This document shows, in pieces, positions 48,111-56,622 of a stretch of 64,000 nucleotides of DNA. Source of the DNA: CAYRNY01 sp964425755. GTDB lineage: Bacteria > Chloroflexota > Anaerolineae > Aggregatilineales > Aggregatilineaceae. Location of the stretch: NCBI GenBank assembly GCA_964425755.1, contig CAYRNY010000001.1, positions 1 to 64,000 on the forward strand, written 5' to 3'. The translations under genes were made by a program, and so were the position numbers. Every line of letters begins with the position of its first letter. Within the stretch, counting starts at the first letter, position 1. A model generated the notes under the pieces. It saw only the letters and a program-made list of their open reading frames with translations. It was not told the DNA's origin and ran no database searches.

Positions 48111-48737
48111 ATGCGCAGACGAAGACGCGGTCCCGGACCCAGGCACCGGCGACACGGCCCACCCTGGCACGATTTCTGGCATCACGGCCCGCCGGGGCGC
48201 GACCCGCGCGCGTGGCGCGACGCGTTCGAAGAGTTCCTGGGCAAAGCGCCGGAAGATCACTGGATGTTCGGCGGGCGGCGCTTCCACCCCTGGCAGATGG
48301 GCGAAGCGATCTTCAACCCGTTCGTGGCGATGGCGCTCAGCAAGGGCGGCGGCCTGCTGCCGCTGTACGTGCTGCACCTGATCGCGGAGCAACCGCGTTA
48401 CGGCAACGCGCTGATGAGCGCCATCGAAGCGCGCACGGGCGGCGCGTGGGGCACCAATCCCGGCGCGATCTACCCCCTGCTCAACGACATGGAAGCGCAG
48501 GGCCTGATCACGGGCGAATGGGACGATCCCGCACGGCGCACCGTGCGCCACTACGCGATCACCGAGCGCGGGCTGGACGAACTCGACCGGCTCAAAGCGG
48601 TGATGCGCCCCAAGCTCGAAGAAGCGATCAACGTGCTCAGCGACATCCTATCCGACCTGGATAGCGACGACGGCGAGGACACCGGCACGCAAACGACCGC
48701 GCCGGAGTCCACAACACATGACGACCTGACAGATTGA
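48111..48737 (+). CDS. PadR-family transcriptional regulator
   Basis: 208 residues with AGGAGA before the ATG at 48111. A basic, His/Trp-rich start (residues 1-45) is unusual. The winged-helix DNA-binding core follows from about residue 85: 'LLPLYVLHLIAEQPRYGNALMSAIE' then N-P-G-A-I-Y-P-L-L-N-D-M-E-A-Q-G-L-I, the hallmark of PadR, and 'RRTVRHYAITERGLDELDRL' as the wing and dimer helix. PadR proteins usually repress, often sensing phenolics or drugs. The palindrome over its own promoter suggests autorepression. The acidic tail and the next gene appear to be part of one unit. Confidence 0.88.
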   Translation: MRRRRRGPGPRHRRHGPPWHDFWHHGPPGRDPRAWRDAFEEFLGKAPEDHWMFGGRRFHPWQMGEAIFNPFVAMALSKGGGLLPLYVLHLIAEQPRYGNALMSAIEARTGGAWGTNPGAIYPLLNDMEAQGLITGEWDDPARRTVRHYAITERGLDELDRLKAVMRPKLEEAINVLSDILSDLDSDDGEDTGTQTTAPESTTHDDLTD

Positions 48738-48762
48738 CTCAAGCATCACAAGTGAGGTAACG

Positions 48763-49110
48763 ATGGAAAAGGTACTGCAGGAATTTCGCATCATCGAAAC
48801 CGACGACGGCTTTCGCATCGAGATCAAGGGTGACAAAGAGGAACTGCGCGAGTTCGTGATGACGCTCGACCCGCGCCGTTGGATGCGTCACGAACCGGGA
48901 CCCGGCCCGTTTGGTCCAGCGTGGGCATGGCGCGGTCTGCGCGGGCGCCGCTGGGGTCCCTGGGCGGTCTGGGACGAAGACGATCTGGACGATGACGTCC
49001 CGCGCGGGCGAGGTCGGGGGCGCGGTCGCGGGCGTGGACACGGTCATCACCGCCACGAACACGGGCACCACCATCACGATCTGGACGACCTGGAACCGGA
49101 TGCAGACTGA
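48763..49110 (+). CDS. His-rich small protein downstream of PadR
   Basis: 115 residues, GTGAGGT before the ATG, 25 bases after the PadR stop. Residues 1-35 fold as a short alpha/beta piece ('FRIIETDDGFRIEIKGDKEELREFV'). The rest is low complexity: Trp/Gly/Arg, then acidic, then (RG)n and a His cluster H-G-H-H-R-H-E-H-G-H-H-H-H-D. The tail could bind transition metals, so the PadR unit may respond to metals (inference). Its start resembles the small helical proteins often paired with PadR, which can act as anti-repressors or partners. No family recognised. Confidence 0.6.
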   Translation: MEKVLQEFRIIETDDGFRIEIKGDKEELREFVMTLDPRRWMRHEPGPGPFGPAWAWRGLRGRRWGPWAVWDEDDLDDDVPRGRGRGRGRGRGHGHHRHEHGHHHHDLDDLEPDAD

Positions 49111-49182
49111 CGAGAGCTGTACCACAACCGGACCGGCGGGCGATCAGCGCTTTGTGATCGCCCGCCGCGCGTCGTGCCGCGC

Positions 49183-50052
49183 TCACCCGTAAACGCGCGC
49201 CAGGATGCGATCGGTGAGCGCGGGGAACCAGCGACCGCCCCACAACACCAGCCGGTCGATCCAGCGCAGCGTCATCGTGCGCGGTTTGCGCTCCAGGGCC
49301 AGCGCGATCCCGCCCGCGACCTGCTGCGGCGTCATGGTCGGCCAGCGCGACGCCACGCGCCCCGCCGTGCCGCGCCGCTTTTCCGCGAACTCGGTCTCCG
49401 TCTGCCCGACCCACAGCACCGACACGCGAATCCCGTCCGGCCTGAGTTCGCCGCGCAACGCGCGCCCCAATGCATCAACCGCCGCTTTGCTCGCGCTGTA
49501 CAGGCTGGCGTAGGGCGCGGGCACCGGCCCCAGGATTGACGAGATCAGCACGATCTGGCCCCCGCCCGACGCCCGCAGCGCCGGGACCGCCGCGCGCACG
49601 CTGTGGATCACGCCGTCGATGTTCGTGCGCAGCACTGCCTCGATATCCGACGCCGCCGCATCGACCAACGCCCCGCGATGCCCGACTCCCGCGTTGGCGA
49701 CCAGCACATCCAGCCGGTTGAACGTCGCCAGCGCGAGCGCCACCGCGCGCCGCATCGCCGCCGCGTCGGTAACGTCCGCTGCCAGCGGCAGGATCGTGCC
49801 GGAAAACCCGGCTTCTTCGCACTCCTGCTTGAGCGCCTCCAGCAGTTCGACGCGGCGCGCCGTCACCGCGACGTCATGCCCCAGCGCCGCGAACAGCTTC
49901 GCTGCCGCGCGCCCGATCCCCGACGACCCGCCGGTGATCATGATCGCCTTTGGATCGTCTGAGGGCGGTATAAAATGCTTGCGGTACCATTCCATATAAC
50001 GCGACCCTTCGTAGAAGACCATCACAGCATTCACCAACGCCTGGCCCAGCAT
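49183..50052 (-). CDS. Short-chain dehydrogenase/reductase (SDR)
   Basis: 289 residues. NAD(P)-binding T-G-G-S-S-G-I-G-R is near residue 40, N-A-G-V-G follows, and the catalytic S...Y-S-A-S-K motif is present. It reduces or oxidises a small carbonyl or alcohol compound. Start: the ATG at 50052 gives a hydrophobic leader (MLGQALVNAVMVFY) that could anchor it; an ATG at 49995 behind GAAGGG is also plausible. C-terminal basic helix 'LRWIDRLVLWGGRWFP' resembles membrane-associated SDRs. It is 72 bases downstream of the thioesterase gene on the same strand, so both may act on acyl or lipid compounds. Confidence 0.85.
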   Translation of the reverse strand: MLGQALVNAVMVFYEGSRYMEWYRKHFIPPSDDPKAIMITGGSSGIGRAAAKLFAALGHDVAVTARRVELLEALKQECEEAGFSGTILPLAADVTDAAAMRRAVALALATFNRLDVLVANAGVGHRGALVDAAASDIEAVLRTNIDGVIHSVRAAVPALRASGGGQIVLISSILGPVPAPYASLYSASKAAVDALGRALRGELRPDGIRVSVLWVGQTETEFAEKRRGTAGRVASRWPTMTPQQVAGGIALALERKPRTMTLRWIDRLVLWGGRWFPALTDRILARVYG

Positions 50053-50124
50053 GGACCAGGCTGCTCACCTGCCGGACCGTCACAACGGCCCTTCAACGCC
50101 GGCACGCAGTCGCCCCCGCCAACA

Positions 50125-50925
50125 TCAGCGGTCATGCTGTGCCAGCGGTGCCACGACCGCCTGCGCGAGCAACGCATCCCCGCCCGCCCGCGTGACCACA
50201 TACCACCGCCGCGCGGACGTCGCGCCCGCGCCCGTGACCCACGTCCGCACGGCGAGCGTGTCCCCCAGCAGCGCCGGTTCGCGGTACTGGATGCGATAGC
50301 GGCGTGGTGCGGGCGCAGCATCGGAGTCCGGGTCAGGGGCCAGCACGCCGGAACCGGGCGCGAGCGCGGCGCAGTCCTCCATCGCCGCGAGGTAGATCGC
50401 GTTGTTGACGTGCGCGGCCTGGTCGAGATCGCTCCACAGCACCAGGCGCTGCATCCCGAATGCATCGTCTGGCACGTCCCCCACCGCCGGAAACGGCTCG
50501 CGCGGGGGCGTATCAGCGGGCGGGCCGTCCGGCCAGAACGCCGCTACCATCACCTCCGGCGCGGTGGTGGGGCGCATCGTCGCCGTGTCCAGGTACACCC
50601 AGTCGGTGAACGCGCGCGCCACGAGCGCACCCTCGCAGCGCAGTTCGTAAGCCCGCCGCGAGCGCACGCGCCGGAAGTCCGCGACCCACGTCGTCACCGT
50701 GACCGTCGCGTCCATGCCCGGCCAGCGCGCGATCGCCAGGTCGGTCTCGCGGATGAGCCACATCCGCGCGTGGTCGTTGTACCACGCCACGCTGTACCCG
50801 GCGGCGGTCGAGGCGTCCATCGCGGCCTCTTGCATATAACGCAGCATGTTCGCGGGTGTCAAAACGCCGTGCGCGTCACATTCGACGTTGCGCACGCGGA
50901 ACGCGCGCTCGTGGATCAATGGCAT
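50125..50925 (-). CDS. Acyl-ACP thioesterase
   Basis: 266 residues starting MPLIHER, with AGGGGAG upstream. It is a double hot-dog protein: the first half has 'RVRNVECDAHGVLTPANMLRYMQEAA', and the second half the FatA/FatB-type D-L-D-Q-A-A-H-V-N-N-A-I-Y with catalytic Asn/His. It releases free fatty acids from acyl-ACP, setting chain length. The first half has a D-A-H-G-V-L pattern replacing the usual one. A link to the SDR gene downstream is possible. The promoter may be TATAAT on the minus strand (50995-50990). Confidence 0.85.
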   Translation of the reverse strand: MPLIHERAFRVRNVECDAHGVLTPANMLRYMQEAAMDASTAAGYSVAWYNDHARMWLIRETDLAIARWPGMDATVTVTTWVADFRRVRSRRAYELRCEGALVARAFTDWVYLDTATMRPTTAPEVMVAAFWPDGPPADTPPREPFPAVGDVPDDAFGMQRLVLWSDLDQAAHVNNAIYLAAMEDCAALAPGSGVLAPDPDSDAAPAPRRYRIQYREPALLGDTLAVRTWVTGAGATSARRWYVVTRAGGDALLAQAVVAPLAQHDR

Positions 50926-51112
50926 CGTGATGCTGCTCCCCTGGTCAAACTTGGCGCTATCCTTGCGCGGCGAGCGGTCGCGCGGCCCCATTATAACCAC
51001 GCGATCCGCCGGGGCACAGCCAACACAACAATCCGCGATCCATCCCCTGGATATCGCCCCGCAAAATTCGTACAATCGACCTGCAACGGAAACCAAACCA
51101 GAAAGCATGCCC

Positions 51113-52882
51113 ATGTCCGCAACCGATTCCCGCACCCCGATCAGCCTGCTCTGGCCGCAGGGGACCGATCCCCGCGCGGTCGCGCGCCCGCCCCGGCTCA
51201 AGGGGCAGGCCGCCGCCGACCTCAACCTGCGCCGCCTCGCGGACGCGATCGGCGCCGCGCACGGCCACACCTCGGCGATCCTTGATATCCTGTGCTACCT
51301 GTGTGATGACCCGGCGGTGATCCGCTACCGGCAGGACGTGCTGGCGGACCTGCTCGACCACCCGGCGTTGGCCGAGGGACTCGCCGCGCTGCTGCCACAG
51401 ATTCAGACGCTGGAGAGTTACGCGTTCTCCGCGCGACCGGGCCAGTCGCCGCTGTACGAGGTGGTGTGGCGCGTGGGCCAGCTAGAAGCGTACGTCGAGG
51501 TGATCGGCGGGCTGAACGCGGTCTTTGAAGAGCACGGGCAGCACATCCGCGCCGCCGGCCTGATCGCGCTGCGCGAGCGCGCGGCGGCGATCGCAGCAGA
51601 GGACACGTTCCAAACGCTGGCCGCCGAGCTGCCGGAGCTGGTGCAGAACGTGCGCGGCATCGCCAGTATCACGATCGGCATCAACCTGGACGACCAGCTT
51701 CGCCCCGCCGAAGCCACGCTGCTGGCGGTCAACAGCAAGAAATTCCAGGGCGCGGGATCGTCGCTGCTGGGCATGTTGTTCGGGCGGCACGCGGACGCGG
51801 AGGGGTGGGCGGGCATCGCGCCGCTGCACACCGCCCGGCCTGATGGCCCGCTGCCCGCCGGCACGCGCGGGGTCAAGTTCGACAACCCGATGATGTACCC
51901 CCTGTTTCGCGACCTGGCGGACGTGACGAAAAAGGCGCTGCGCCCGGTCGCGTCCGTGCTGGGCCGTTACGTGCGCGTGAACATTCACTTCCTGGACGAC
52001 ATCGGCGCGGAACTGGCGTTTTACCTGGGCGCGGCGCGGCTGGTGCGCGCGCTGCAGGAGGCGGGCCTGCCGACCTGCCGCCCGGCGCTGGCCTCGATGA
52101 AGGCGCGCGTCTGCACGGTGGAAGACGCGTATAACATCAACCTGGCGCTGCGCCTGCTCGCGGAGCGCCGCAGCACGTCCGACCCGCCGCCCGACCTGCG
52201 CGCCGCGATCGTGCTCAACGATATCCGCTTTGACGATGACGGGCGCATCTTCGTGCTGACCGGCCCGAACCAGGGCGGCAAAACCACCTACACGCAGGCG
52301 ATCGGGCTGATCCACGTCCTGGCAGGCGCGGGATTGTTCGTCCCTGGGCGGCGCGCGACGCTCAGCCCGGTGGATAACATCTTCACGCATTTCCCGGTCG
52401 AAGAACGCCCCGACGCGGGCATCGGGCGGCTGGGCGAGGAAGCGCAGCGGCTCAGCACGATCTTCAGCCGCGCGACCCGCCACAGCCTCGTGCTGCTCAA
52501 CGAGTCGCTCTCCAGCACCAGCCCCGGCGAGAGTCTCTACCTGGCGCGGGACGTGGTACGGGCGCTGCGCATGTTGGGCGCGCGCGCGACCTTCGCCACG
52601 CACCTGCACGATCTTGCCGCCGACTGCGACGAACTGAACACGGAAACGCCCGGTGATAGCGTGATCATCAGCCTGGTGTCGCTGGCCGTCGAAGGCGATG
52701 CGCGTGACGGGGACGACGTGCAGCAGACGTACCGTATCGTCGCCGGGCCACCGCGCGGGCGCAGCTACGCCCGCGAGATCGCCGCGCGCTACGGCATCAG
52801 CTACGAGCAGCTCGCCGACCTGCTTAACCGGCGCGGCGTAGTGGACGACGAACAACAGGCCGACACCTCACATCCGGCCTAA
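51113..52882 (+). CDS. MutS-family ATPase lacking the mismatch-binding domain
   Basis: 589 residues, much shorter than MutS (about 850). Residues 1-330 are helical (clamp/lever-like, 'LNLRRLADAIGAAHGHTSAILDILCYL'); there is no domain I with the F-x-E mismatch motif, and no Smr tail as in MutS2. The ATPase has G-P-N-Q-G-G-K-T-T (Walker A), 'LSPVDNIFTHFP', and 'LVLLNESLSSTSPGESL', where the Walker B Asp is replaced by Asn (N-E-S). The later His of A-T-H-L-H-D is kept. This fits a MutS-like family of unknown role. The start could be 51107 or 51113; AGAAAG fits 51113 best. Confidence 0.82.
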   Translation: MSATDSRTPISLLWPQGTDPRAVARPPRLKGQAAADLNLRRLADAIGAAHGHTSAILDILCYLCDDPAVIRYRQDVLADLLDHPALAEGLAALLPQIQTLESYAFSARPGQSPLYEVVWRVGQLEAYVEVIGGLNAVFEEHGQHIRAAGLIALRERAAAIAAEDTFQTLAAELPELVQNVRGIASITIGINLDDQLRPAEATLLAVNSKKFQGAGSSLLGMLFGRHADAEGWAGIAPLHTARPDGPLPAGTRGVKFDNPMMYPLFRDLADVTKKALRPVASVLGRYVRVNIHFLDDIGAELAFYLGAARLVRALQEAGLPTCRPALASMKARVCTVEDAYNINLALRLLAERRSTSDPPPDLRAAIVLNDIRFDDDGRIFVLTGPNQGGKTTYTQAIGLIHVLAGAGLFVPGRRATLSPVDNIFTHFPVEERPDAGIGRLGEEAQRLSTIFSRATRHSLVLLNESLSSTSPGESLYLARDVVRALRMLGARATFATHLHDLAADCDELNTETPGDSVIISLVSLAVEGDARDGDDVQQTYRIVAGPPRGRSYAREIAARYGISYEQLADLLNRRGVVDDEQQADTSHPA

Positions 52883-53131
52883 GCGCTGCTCGTCCGGTCT
52901 CAACCCCGCCCCCGGCGCACGCGCACGCCGCCTCAAACTGCGCCGCCTCAAAAATCCCGCGCACTTCACCAGGCGGCGCGATGCTTGATCCCCTGTGCCC
53001 GAAACGCACCGGTTTTGACAAACACTTACATTTTTTAAAGATGTTTATATCATTTTGTCCTATACTGAATAACATATGCCTGCATACGACAGGCAAGGGC
53101 AACGACTTGATCTAAGTCAAGGAGAAATAAC

Positions 53132-53884
53132 ATGCGTCTGATTAAAGGGGTTATCGTCATTGTTATGGTCGCCGCATTGGGGCTGGCGGTGGCCGATCAA
53201 TCTGCAAGCCCGGCATTCGCGGCGACGCCGGGCACCTGGACGGTGGATTCACTGGCTACCAGCGGCTGCGACGCGTTTGATACCGTCTTCAACGTCAGCT
53301 ACAGCGACATCGATCCTGCAGAAGACTACTACCAGGAGACGATCGTCAGCGATGGTACGGATGTCTACATGGACGAATTGGTTGGCCCGACCACGCCATT
53401 CGATACGACATGGGCGCTGTACGACTCTGATGATCGCGGGCTGCAAACCGCCAGCTTCCCGATCCCGTCGCCGGTGACGGTCGTCTTCACGCTTCACGAT
53501 TCGACCATGACACCGATTTACCGCACGACATTGTCGTATGATTGCAGCGGCGGAAGCTACGTGATCCTCTCGTCAGGACCGGTTGGGACCAGCACGACTG
53601 CTGAGCCCGTGCCCGGGCCGGACATGGTCCCGATCCCCGATCACGCCGTTGTGGGCGCGGTGCTGACCGACACCGTTGTTTACTTCGCGCCCCAGGCGGA
53701 CGCTGCGACAGATATTGTGATCGAAGCCGGTAAGACGTACTGGGTCTACGGCATGGACGAAAGCCGCGCCTACTACAAGGTGATGATGTCCGGCAGGTTC
53801 TTCTGGCTGCCCGCCGCGACGATGGGGCCGAACTACGACGAGGTCTGGAACGGCACGCCGCTGCCGACCGTCGTCGTCGACTGA
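53132..53884 (+). CDS. Exported protein of unknown function
   Basis: 250 residues, AAGGAGA before the ATG. Signal peptide (residues 1-30, ending PAFAA). Two predicted beta-rich halves joined by a Pro/Thr linker (about residues 155-170): an Ig-like first half with a Cys pair ('SGCDAFDTVFNVSYSD', 'LSYDCSGGSY') and a second half with 'YWVYGMDESRAYYKVMMSGRFFWLP', similar to SH3-type ends in other exported proteins here. The gap upstream (52883-53131) is AT-rich at 53015-53070 with TTGACA (53015-53020) and TATACT (53061-53066), so a promoter lies there. Followed by a strong terminator. Confidence 0.7.
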   Translation: MRLIKGVIVIVMVAALGLAVADQSASPAFAATPGTWTVDSLATSGCDAFDTVFNVSYSDIDPAEDYYQETIVSDGTDVYMDELVGPTTPFDTTWALYDSDDRGLQTASFPIPSPVTVVFTLHDSTMTPIYRTTLSYDCSGGSYVILSSGPVGTSTTAEPVPGPDMVPIPDHAVVGAVLTDTVVYFAPQADAATDIVIEAGKTYWVYGMDESRAYYKVMMSGRFFWLPAATMGPNYDEVWNGTPLPTVVVD

Positions 53885-53912
53885 GCCACCAACCAACCCC
53901 GCACAAATACAC

Positions 53913-53941
53913 AAGCCCCGGCACATGACCGGGGCTTTTTG
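53913..53941. terminator. Bidirectional intrinsic terminator
   Basis: AAGCCCCGG (53913-53921) and CCGGGGCTT (53929-53937) with a 7-base loop and T-run. It serves the gene at 53132 and, read backwards, prmA. Confidence 0.92.
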
Positions 53942-53955
53942 CTTCGCCGCGCGCC

Positions 53956-54882
53956 CTATACCGCCGCCGGTTTGCGCGCCTCGATCGCCACCCAGTCGCC
54001 CTGGGTGCGACGCTTGACCGGCTCGAACCCCGCCTCGCGCAGCGCCGCCTCGACCTCGTCCGCCTGCTCGTCGATGATGCCGCTGAAGATCGCGTAGCCC
54101 CCCGCCCGCACGACATCACCCAGCCCCTCACCGGCGAGCCGGATAATCGTCTTGGCGAGGATGTTGCACAGCAGCAGGTCGAAATGGCGCGGCGATGCAT
54201 GGAGCGTCGCCAGGCTGCCGCGCTGCGCCGTGATCCGGCCCGCGACATCGTTCAGCGTCGCGTTGTGCTGCGTGGACTTGACCGCCAGCGAGTCGATATC
54301 CAGCGCCAGCACGTGCTGCGCGCCGAGCTTGAGCGCCGCGATGCCGAGAATCCCCGACCCGCAGCCCAGGTCGAGCACATGCACGGCAGGCCAGCCCGGC
54401 AGCAATTCCTCAAGCGCCAGCAGGCAAAGCTGCGTCGTGGGGTGCGTGCCGGTCCCGAACGCGGTGCCAGGGTCCATCACCAGCATGATATCGTCGTCGC
54501 GCGCATCGGTGACCGTGCTCCACTCCGGGCGGATATACAGCCGCCGCCCCAGGCGCAGCGGGTGATAATGGCGCTTCCACGCCTCGGCCCAATCCTCGTC
54601 ACGCACCACTGCGAAGGTCGGCTCCGGCATCGGGTGCAGGCGGCTCAGGTAGTAGATCGCCTCGCGCAGGCGCTGTTTTTTGCCTTCCGCCTGGTCATCG
54701 TCGGGGAAATACGCGCGCACGATCAGCGTGTCCGGTTCCGGGGCCGCGTCGTTCTCCCAGACCTCAGTCGGGAACGTGGAATGTTCGATCAGCACGCCCT
54801 GGTGCCCGTAGCGGTGCAGCACATCGGCGACGGCTTCCGCCGCTTCGCCGTCCACCTCTATCGACACTTCGATCCAATCCAT
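53956..54882 (-). CDS. prmA: Ribosomal protein L11 methyltransferase
   Basis: 308 residues, GGGGTGAGG before the ATG. It methylates L11 in the cytoplasm using S-adenosylmethionine. Seen: N-terminal substrate-recognition domain opening W-I-E-V-S-I-E-V, the AdoMet motif V-L-D-L-G-C-G-S-G-I-L, and the family F-G-T-G-T-H-P-T-T and 'LLLCNILAKTIIRLAG' (N-I-L) motifs. Normal length for the family. Confidence 0.93.
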   Translation of the reverse strand: MDWIEVSIEVDGEAAEAVADVLHRYGHQGVLIEHSTFPTEVWENDAAPEPDTLIVRAYFPDDDQAEGKKQRLREAIYYLSRLHPMPEPTFAVVRDEDWAEAWKRHYHPLRLGRRLYIRPEWSTVTDARDDDIMLVMDPGTAFGTGTHPTTQLCLLALEELLPGWPAVHVLDLGCGSGILGIAALKLGAQHVLALDIDSLAVKSTQHNATLNDVAGRITAQRGSLATLHASPRHFDLLLCNILAKTIIRLAGEGLGDVVRAGGYAIFSGIIDEQADEVEAALREAGFEPVKRRTQGDWVAIEARKPAAV

Positions 54883-55031
54883 GCCTCACCCCTTAATTCA
54901 ACGTTTATTGTTATAATATTGGCACCCGGCCCACTGCGAACGATTCTCAAGATTGTTAAAAATCCATATAGATTTACATATTTTGATGATTTTAATGTTG
55001 ATTGTTATGCAAAATATGGTATTATCTTGAT

Positions 55032-55158
55032 TGACGGGGTCTCCATTGACGCGTGCTGAACCAGTTATCGTAGCCCCATCGTGACCAAAGGCCCCGTCCT
55101 CCTCCTCAAAGTGATACGCGCAAGGGAAACGGGCACCACCGGTGCTCGTTTCTCGTGT
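55032..55158 (+). ncRNA. Candidate small RNA
   Basis: TTGATT (54998-55003), a 16-base spacer and TATTAT (55020-55025) predict a start near 55032. GACGGGG (55033-55039) can close against CCCCGTC (55092-55098), and the transcript could end at the 11-bp hairpin 55126-55152 followed by TCGTGTTT. No reading frame fits. Known RNAs (4.5S, tmRNA, RNase P) are not recognised. Confidence 0.35.
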
Positions 55159-55216
55159 TTAGGGGCCGGTGCCCGGCGAGGGCATGCGCTAAGCTACCTA
55201 CCAGTGTACACCAAGC

Positions 55217-55238
55217 GGGGCGGGCCTGTGCCCGCCCC
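55217..55238 (-). terminator. GC-rich hairpin after dnaJ
   Basis: GGGGCGGGC (55217-55225) pairs with GCCCGCCCC (55230-55238), 27 bases beyond the dnaJ stop on the minus strand. There is no T-run. Confidence 0.5.
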
Positions 55239-55264
55239 GTCGTCGTCATATCCCTGCCGCCCCA

Positions 55265-56410
55265 TCAGCCGCCGAACATCTCCGCGATGCGGTCCATGAA
55301 ACCGCGCCCGGCCTTCTGCGGCGTGACCTCGCTGCCCAGCGTCTGGGCGAGCTGCTCGAACAGCTCGCGCTGCTCGCGCGTCAGCTTGGTGGGGATATCC
55401 ACGCTCAGCACGACGAGCTGGTCGCCGCGCCCGCTGGTCGAGCCGTCGCGCCGCAGCCGGGGCACGCCCTTGCCGCGCAGCCGGACCACCTTCCCCGACT
55501 GCGTACCGGCGGGGATCGCCAGTTCGGCAGGCCCGTCCACCGTCGGCACCTCGATCTGATCGCCCAACGCCGCCTGGGCCACGTTGACCGACAGCTCCAG
55601 CACGATATCGTTGCCGCGACGTTTGAAAAATTCGTGCGGGCGCACGCTCAATACCACGTATAGATCGCCGTTAGGTCCCCGGTCGGTGCTCGGCTCGCCT
55701 TCGCCGCTGAGCCGGATCTGCATCCCGTCGTCCACACCGGGCGGGACCTTCACCGTCAGCTTGCGCACCTTGCGCACCGTGCCACTGCCCCGGCACTCGT
55801 GGCACGGATCGTCGATGACCTCGCCGCGCCCGTGACAGCGCGGGCACTCGGTCACGTTCACCATGCTGAAGCCGAACGCCTGCTGGGTCCGGCGCACCTG
55901 GCCCTGGCCGTTGCACTCCGGGCACGTGCGCGGCGATGTGCCGGGCCTGGCCCCGCTGCCACCGCAGACATCGCAGGTCTCGCTGCGCGGCACCTCGATA
56001 TCGATCTCCGCGCCAAACACCGCCTGCTCGAAGTCGATCGTCAGGTCATAACGCACGTCGCGCCCACGCGTCGGCCCGCGCCGGCGGCGGCTGCCGAACC
56101 CGCCAAAGCCACCAAACGCGCTGCCGAACAGTTCCTCGAACAGGTCCTCCATGCTGGGGATGCCGCCGCTGAAGCCCCCGCCGGGCATCCCGTTCACACC
56201 GGCATGACCGAACCGGTCATACGCGGCGCGGCGCTGGTCGTCGGACAGCACCTGATACGCTTCGTTGAGTTCCTTGAACTGTTCCTCGGCGTCCGGGGCG
56301 TTGTTTACGTCCGGATGCAGTTTGCGCGCCTTCTGGCGAAACGCCTGTCTGATCTCGTCCTTCGAGGCGCTGCGCGAGATGCCCAGCACGTCGTAATAGT
56401 CTCGTGGCAT
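55265..56410 (-). CDS. dnaJ: Chaperone DnaJ
   Basis: 381 residues. J domain with Y-Y-D-V-L-G and H-P-D motif, Gly/Phe-rich linker (about residues 75-115), zinc-binding domain with four C-x-x-C-x-G-x-G pairs (C-D-V-C, C-P-E-C, C-P-R-C, C-H-E-C), and two C-terminal peptide-binding beta domains. It delivers unfolded proteins to DnaK and stimulates its ATPase. It lies after dnaK but is separated from it by a terminator and has its own promoter. Start 56410 is preferred (GGAAC upstream); 56422 is in frame. Confidence 0.96.
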   Translation of the reverse strand: MPRDYYDVLGISRSASKDEIRQAFRQKARKLHPDVNNAPDAEEQFKELNEAYQVLSDDQRRAAYDRFGHAGVNGMPGGGFSGGIPSMEDLFEELFGSAFGGFGGFGSRRRRGPTRGRDVRYDLTIDFEQAVFGAEIDIEVPRSETCDVCGGSGARPGTSPRTCPECNGQGQVRRTQQAFGFSMVNVTECPRCHGRGEVIDDPCHECRGSGTVRKVRKLTVKVPPGVDDGMQIRLSGEGEPSTDRGPNGDLYVVLSVRPHEFFKRRGNDIVLELSVNVAQAALGDQIEVPTVDGPAELAIPAGTQSGKVVRLRGKGVPRLRRDGSTSGRGDQLVVLSVDIPTKLTREQRELFEQLAQTLGSEVTPQKAGRGFMDRIAEMFGG

Positions 56411-56449
56411 TGTGCGTTCCATCTTTTCTACGTCCGATCACTGCGCCAG

Positions 56450-56479
56450 ATTCTAACCCAGTGCGGTATAAGCCCACAA
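56450..56479 (-). promoter_or_regulatory. Promoter of dnaJ
   Basis: On the minus strand TTGTGG (56479-56474), an 18-base spacer and TAGAAT (56455-56450), 40 bases before the ATG. Confidence 0.5.
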
Positions 56480-56566
56480 GGGTATTTGCGAAATCGCGCC
56501 CGTCCAGCGCGCCAACATTGTCCTCGACCTGCCGGACCGAACTCGTACCGCCCCACGCCCACACGC

Positions 56567-56603
56567 AAAAACAGCGCGCAGGGATCGCGCCCCTGCACGC
56601 TGT
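56567..56603 (-). terminator. Intrinsic terminator after dnaK
   Basis: ACAGCG-GCAGGG and CCCTGC-CGCTGT arms (one mismatch) with a T-run on the minus strand (A-run 56567-56571 on +), 20 bases past the dnaK stop. It separates dnaK from dnaJ. Confidence 0.85.
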
Positions 56604-56622
56604 TGCCGTGATGGGATCGTGC

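Larger units (their letters stand above)
54883..55264. other. AT-rich to GC-rich intergenic region
   Basis: About 130 bases (54905-55030) are strikingly AT-rich. They contain a TATAAT (54913-54918, +) and the promoter for the candidate RNA below. After it come two hairpins: GAAACG/GCACC with GGTGC/CGTTTC (55126-55152), and the one at 55217-55238. No ORF is convincing. Confidence 0.55.

Noticed and set aside
54998..55060. Short ORFs (about 14 codons) in the AT-rich region before dnaJ
   Set aside because: No ribosome-binding site and too short to support; the candidate RNA reading is preferred.
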